Shown here: positions 60,335 through 64,000 of the stretch, one piece after another
Layout of the letters: every line of letters starts with the position of its first letter
Numbering within the stretch: the first letter of the stretch is position 1
NCBI GenBank assembly: GCA_026005035.1
Contig: BPKH01000001.1
Span: forward strand, 333,610-397,609
DNA: 64,000 nucleotides
DNA from: Porticoccaceae bacterium
Lineage (GTDB): Bacteria; Pseudomonadota; Gammaproteobacteria; Pseudomonadales; Porticoccaceae
Direction of reading: 5' to 3'
Notes under the pieces: model-generated
The model's input: only the letters and a program-made list of their open reading frames with translations
Database searches by the model: none
What the model was told of the DNA's origin: nothing
Translations under genes and position numbers: made by a program

Positions 60335-60733
60335 GTGCGCCTGCCCGTGACCCGCACCCCCATCCAGGTGCGCTATTCGGACACCGACGCCCTGGGGCAC
60401 ATCTCCAACGAGGCCTACGTGAGCTACTTCGCCATCGGCCGGCTCGACTTCTTCCACGCCGTGGAGCGGCTCACCGGCATCCTCCTGCCCTCGGTGGTGG
60501 CGCGACTGGAGATCGACTACCTGGCGGAATGCTTTTACGGCGATGCGCTGGAGGTGATCACCCGCTGTACCCGGGTGGGCACCAAGAGCCTCACCACCGC
60601 CTACGATCTGCGCGCCAACGGGCGCACCGTGGCCCGGGGTCAGGTGGTGAGCGTGGCCTTCGACCCCGCCACGCGCCGCCCCGCCCCCCTGCCGTCGGGC
60701 TGGGAACCCTCCGACCCGGACGCCGCGCCGTGA
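60335..60733 (+). CDS. 4HBT-family acyl-CoA thioesterase
   Basis: 132 residues, hotdog fold. VRYSDTDALGHISNEAYVSY holds the catalytic Asp and the N-terminal helix. ARLEIDYLAECFYGDALEV follows. Cytoplasmic. GTG with GGAGG upstream; its stop overlaps the MFS start (GTGA). Confidence 0.9.
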   Translation: MRLPVTRTPIQVRYSDTDALGHISNEAYVSYFAIGRLDFFHAVERLTGILLPSVVARLEIDYLAECFYGDALEVITRCTRVGTKSLTTAYDLRANGRTVARGQVVSVAFDPATRRPAPLPSGWEPSDPDAAP

Positions 60734-62043
60734 CCGCAACCGGCGCGCCCTGGCCGAGTCCCGCCGTGGGCTGGTACGCCACCTTCGTGCTGGCGTTCCT
60801 CTACTGGTTGTCGATTCTCGACCGTTTCATCATCTCCCTGTTGGTCGAGCCGATCCAGCGGGATCTGGGCATCGACGACGTCCAGTTCGGCCTGCTCCAC
60901 GGTCTGGCCTTTTCCCTCACCTTCTCCCTGTTCGGCCTCGCGGCGGGCAGTCTCGCCGACCGCTTCCCCCGCCGGGTGGTGATCTGGGGAGCGGTCAGTC
61001 TGTGGTCCTTGGCCACCGCTGCCTGCGGTCTCGCCCAACACTTCTGGCAACTGCTGCTCGCCCGGGTGGGCGTGGGTGCGGGCGAGGCGGGCCTCAACCC
61101 CGCCGCCACCTCGATGCTCGCCGACCTCTTCCCGCCAGGGCGCCTCACCACCGCCATGGCGGTCTACGCCATGGGCTCGACGGTGGGTTCCGGAACCGCC
61201 TTTCTGGTGGGCGGACTGCTGGTGGAGGCGCTCTCGGACATGGAGGGATTGCAGCTGCCCCTGCTGGGGGCGGTGCGCGCCTGGCAGCTGGTGTTTCTCG
61301 CCATCGGCCTGCCCGGTCTGGCGGCGGCGCTTCTGATCTTCACCCTGCCAGAGCCGTTGCGCCGCAGCCGGGGAGAGCTCGCCACGCCCGGCGGATACCG
61401 GGTCCTGCTCTCGTTCATGGCCCGCCACTGGCGCTTTTACCTGCCCGTCTATCTGGGGTTCGGGCTCGCCTCCATGCTGATCAGCGGCGGCGGGGTGTGG
61501 TACCCGGCCCACATGGCGCGCCACTACGGTTGGTCCAGCGCGCAGATCGGGCTCTTTCTCGGCACCACCCTGATGGGAGTGGGCGTGGCGGGCAAACTGC
61601 TCGCCGGCTGGTTCGTGGACTTCCTCCACCGCCGCGGTCACCGGGACGCCCAGCTGCTCTGGTACGGTTGCTGCTGCCTGGTCGCGGGGCCGCTGGCCCT
61701 GGTGACCATGGCCAGCCACCACCCCTGGCTCTTCACCGCCGGGGTGGGGGCTTTCATGATCCTCCTCTCACCCATGGCGGCCTGCTGCTACGCGGCGCTC
61801 AACCTGGTCACCCCCAACGAGCTGCGCGGCGTGGGCGTGGCGCTCTTTTCGGCCACGGCGGGCATCGCCGCGGTGTCGGCGGGACCGGTGCTGATCGCCT
61901 GGGTGGGCAACGCCTTTTTCCCGGGCAGCGGCGCCCTGGGCATGGGGCTCGCGGCGGTGTTCGCGGCCGCCTGCCCGCTCGCGGGGATTCTGCTCCTCGC
62001 CGCCCGCCGCCCCATGCGCGCGCTGGCCGCGGCGGGGAGCTAG
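60730..62043 (+). CDS. MFS transporter, Spinster-like
   Basis: 437 residues, about 12 TM segments. YWLSILDRFIISLLVEPIQR, GSLADRFPRRVVIW (loop 2-3 motif) and GVGAGEAGLNPAATSMLADL are typical of the Spinster (Spns) branch. Eukaryotic Spns proteins move sphingosine-1-phosphate and lysolipids; bacterial ones are poorly defined. Its nearness to sphingolipid genes is suggestive only. The stop overlaps the opposing TIM-barrel gene by 4 bases. Confidence 0.88.
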   Translation: MTATGAPWPSPAVGWYATFVLAFLYWLSILDRFIISLLVEPIQRDLGIDDVQFGLLHGLAFSLTFSLFGLAAGSLADRFPRRVVIWGAVSLWSLATAACGLAQHFWQLLLARVGVGAGEAGLNPAATSMLADLFPPGRLTTAMAVYAMGSTVGSGTAFLVGGLLVEALSDMEGLQLPLLGAVRAWQLVFLAIGLPGLAAALLIFTLPEPLRRSRGELATPGGYRVLLSFMARHWRFYLPVYLGFGLASMLISGGGVWYPAHMARHYGWSSAQIGLFLGTTLMGVGVAGKLLAGWFVDFLHRRGHRDAQLLWYGCCCLVAGPLALVTMASHHPWLFTAGVGAFMILLSPMAACCYAALNLVTPNELRGVGVALFSATAGIAAVSAGPVLIAWVGNAFFPGSGALGMGLAAVFAAACPLAGILLLAARRPMRALAAAGS

Positions 62044-62834
62044 CCGCCCTCGGCCGCGACCAAGGCGCGCCGCCCCGCCTCGGCGAGTGCCGCGAGTCGG
62101 GCGGCGGGATCCGCCGCCGGCGGCTCGGGAACTTCCAGTTCCACCGCAAGCCCCGCCGGGAGGGCCCGCAGAAAGGACACCACGGGAAAGCGGCCGGCAC
62201 CGGGGGGAAGCCGGTGGTTCGCCGCCTCGTCCGCGTAGTCGCAGCCCGGGGTCAGGTCGAGGCCATCGCACAGCTGGGCGCCGAGGATCGCCGCGGCGCC
62301 CGCGCGGAGGGCCTCCGGTCCCTCCCCGGCGCGCACCAGGTGGAGGAGATCCACCACGATCCCCAGGTTGGGTGCGCCCACCCGGGCCACCAGCGCCCGC
62401 GCCTCGGCGAAGGTGCGCGCAGCCCGGGCGAGCGGCATAAACTCCACCGCCACGGCGAGGCCGTACTCGGCGGCGAGCTCGGCGAGGCGGCCGAGACCCT
62501 CCTCGACGCGCGCCGGGTCGTCGTCGTAGAGGAGCGCCGACGCCCGCCGCGCCCCGAGCACCGCGCCCACCTCCAGGGAGGATCGGTAGTCCTCGACGGC
62601 CACGCCGGGCGCCAAGGGAAAGCACTCGACGCCCTCCACCGCGAGGCCCCGATCGGCCAGGCGATCCGCGAGCGCCCGCGCTTCGGCGGGCCGGACCACC
62701 CGGTCGGCGGGGATCGAGCCCATGGCGTGCACGAACAGGGAGACGGCGTCGAAGCCCGCCCGGGCGGCGAGGTCGACGAAGGAGGAGAGGGGCAGGTCCA
62801 GTGCCGACAACTGGGCGATGCCAAGGGCGCGCAT
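62040..62834 (-). CDS. Sugar phosphate isomerase/epimerase-like TIM barrel
   Basis: 264 residues, AP-endonuclease-2 (PF01261) family. AARAGFDAVSLFVHAMGSI, VAVEFMPLARAARTF, LGIVVDLLHLVRAG (Asp/His metal ligands) and AQLCDG. Substrate unknown. ATG 62834. Confidence 0.85.
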   Translation of the reverse strand: MRALGIAQLSALDLPLSSFVDLAARAGFDAVSLFVHAMGSIPADRVVRPAEARALADRLADRGLAVEGVECFPLAPGVAVEDYRSSLEVGAVLGARRASALLYDDDPARVEEGLGRLAELAAEYGLAVAVEFMPLARAARTFAEARALVARVGAPNLGIVVDLLHLVRAGEGPEALRAGAAAILGAQLCDGLDLTPGCDYADEAANHRLPPGAGRFPVVSFLRALPAGLAVELEVPEPPAADPAARLAALAEAGRRALVAAEGG

Positions 62835-62933
62835 GGGCGGCAGTCTCCAGCCGGGGGAACAGGCTAGCACACCGCCTTCCCCCCCGCCACGAGGCGCGCT
62901 AGGATCGGCTGACGTCCCCTGGGAAGAGGGTCC

Positions 62934-63332
62934 ATGACCGCCACTGCCTTCGACCACGTCAACCTTCGCATCCCCCGGGAGCGGCTCGCCGCCGTGCGGG
63001 ACTTTTACGTCCAGGTGGTGGGTCTGCGCGAAGGGGAGCGACCGCCGAGCCCCACCGCCGGCCACTGGCTCTACCTGGGCGACCACCCGGTCCTCCACCT
63101 GATGGACGCCTCCTTTCGCCAGCTCGACGCCGCCGTCCTCGCCGGCGGCCGGGGCCCGGTGGACCATCTGGCCTTCGCCTGTCGCGACCTCGAGGGCACC
63201 CTCGCCCGGCTCGCCCGCCTGGGCGTCCCCTACCGCCGCCGAGACGTGCCGGAGGCGGGGTTCACCCAGCTGTTTGTCGAGGATCCTCAAGGTCTCTCCG
63301 TGGAGCTCAACTTCCGCGCCGGCGGAGGGTGA
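62934..63332 (+). CDS. VOC-family (glyoxalase/dioxygenase) protein
   Basis: 132 residues. FDHVNLRIPRERL (N-terminal His), LHLMDAS, VDHLAFACRDL and FVEDPQGLSVELNF (metal His/Glu positions). Single-domain metalloenzyme, substrate unknown. AAGAGGG before ATG. Confidence 0.9.
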   Translation: MTATAFDHVNLRIPRERLAAVRDFYVQVVGLREGERPPSPTAGHWLYLGDHPVLHLMDASFRQLDAAVLAGGRGPVDHLAFACRDLEGTLARLARLGVPYRRRDVPEAGFTQLFVEDPQGLSVELNFRAGGG

Positions 63333-63381
63333 TGGCCGCGCCCCGCGCCGGGTACAATCCCGCCCCGGCCGAGGAGGAACC

Positions 63382-64000
63382 ATGTCCGCACCCCCGCTCG
63401 TGGAGATGCACCGGGTGTGCTGCTATCGCGGCGATACCCGGGTGTTCGACGATCTCTCCCTGACCATCGCCCGCGGCGAAGCGGTGGCCGTGCTCGGCCC
63501 CAACGGCTCCGGCAAGACCACCCTGCTCAAACTCTTGACCCGCGACCTCTACCCGGTGGTGCGCGAGGACAGCTGGCTGCGCATCGAGGGCAGCGAGCGG
63601 GTCTACCTGGACGACCTGCGCCGGCGGGTGGCGGTGATCTCCCAGGATCTCCAAGAGCGCTACCCGCCGTGGGCCACCGCAGAAGAAGTGGTGTTGTCGG
63701 GCCTCTTCGGCAGCCTCGGCCTTTACCCCCACCACCCGGTGAGCCCAGCGGCGCGCGAGCGGGCGCGGGCGCTGCTCGCCGCCGAGGGCCTCGGCGCCCT
63801 GGCCGACAGCCAGTTCCAGCATCTGTCCACCGGCCAGCAGCGGCGGTTGCTCCTGCTGCGCGCGCGGATGGCCGAGCCCCACACCTACGTCCTGGACGAG
63901 CCCACCAACTCCCTCGACCTGGCGGCTTCCTTCGCGCTCCTCGCCACCCTGCGCCGCCTGGTGCGGGAAGGTGCCGGTCTTCTCCTTGCGACCCACCACC
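63382..64000 (+). CDS. ABC transporter ATPase, 3' end cut by window edge
   Basis: 206 residues visible. Walker A LGPNGSGKTTLLKL, Q-loop VISQDLQERYPPW, signature LSTGQQRRLLLLRA, Walker B TYVLDEPTNSLD, and the sequence stops in the H-loop LLLATHH. The pattern is like single ModF/PhnC-type ATPases. GAGGAGG precedes the ATG. The rest and any partner permease are outside. Confidence 0.9.
   Translation, partial: MSAPPLVEMHRVCCYRGDTRVFDDLSLTIARGEAVAVLGPNGSGKTTLLKLLTRDLYPVVREDSWLRIEGSERVYLDDLRRRVAVISQDLQERYPPWATAEEVVLSGLFGSLGLYPHHPVSPAARERARALLAAEGLGALADSQFQHLSTGQQRRLLLLRARMAEPHTYVLDEPTNSLDLAASFALLATLRRLVREGAGLLLATHH

Overview
The window is GC-rich DNA from a diderm proteobacterium. LptF/LptG-type permeases, LpxL/HtrB-type acyltransferases, a TonB-dependent receptor and dispersed CCGGAT...ATCCGG repeats suggest a gammaproteobacterium, but no rRNA or tRNA is present to fix the lineage. 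Many genes start with GTG or TTG and overlap by 4 bp, so operons are tightly packed.

Layout. 1-645: 3' part of nfo (endonuclease IV), minus strand. 849-3347: response regulator with PAS, degenerate GGDEF and EAL domains. 3485-13527: type III-B CRISPR-Cas operon (CARF protein, Cmr1, Cas10/Cmr2, Cmr3-6, Cas6). 13528-13902: leader. 13903-20429: CRISPR array of 97 repeats and 96 spacers, transcribed rightwards; the last repeat is degenerate. 20389-20949: coding remnants. 20785-23301 (minus): adaptation module in the mirrored order cas2, cas1, cas1-like, cas2-like. 23664-32431: mixed metabolic genes (MtfA-type peptidase, P450, possible small lipoprotein, TonB receptor, SnoaL-HDAC fusion, LLM oxidoreductase, frameshifted ABC-2 exporter).

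33013-58778 holds what looks like a nearly complete bacterial sphingolipid locus. It has acyl-ACP/AMP ligase, CerR-like dehydrogenase, two LpxL-like acyltransferases, a sterol-desaturase-type hydroxylase, a secreted unknown, a lipid (ceramide?) kinase, a Tam41-like cytidylyltransferase, dedicated ACP, serine palmitoyltransferase and a YghO/bCerS-type acyltransferase. Between the two ends lie paired paralogues: two GT-like proteins, three ELM1-family proteins, three sulfotransferases, a 2OG-Fe oxygenase, LptF/LptG and an MsbA-like exporter. I infer that the locus makes, decorates (sugar/sulfate/phosphate) and exports a sphingolipid to the outer membrane.

58902-64000 carries a Rieske protein, aldo/keto reductase, thioesterase, Spinster-like MFS transporter, TIM-barrel isomerase, VOC protein and a truncated ABC ATPase.

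Three genes (ABC-2 permease, second sulfotransferase, lptF) each carry a single-base frameshift. Two of these fall in G/C homopolymers, so assembly error is a real possibility.
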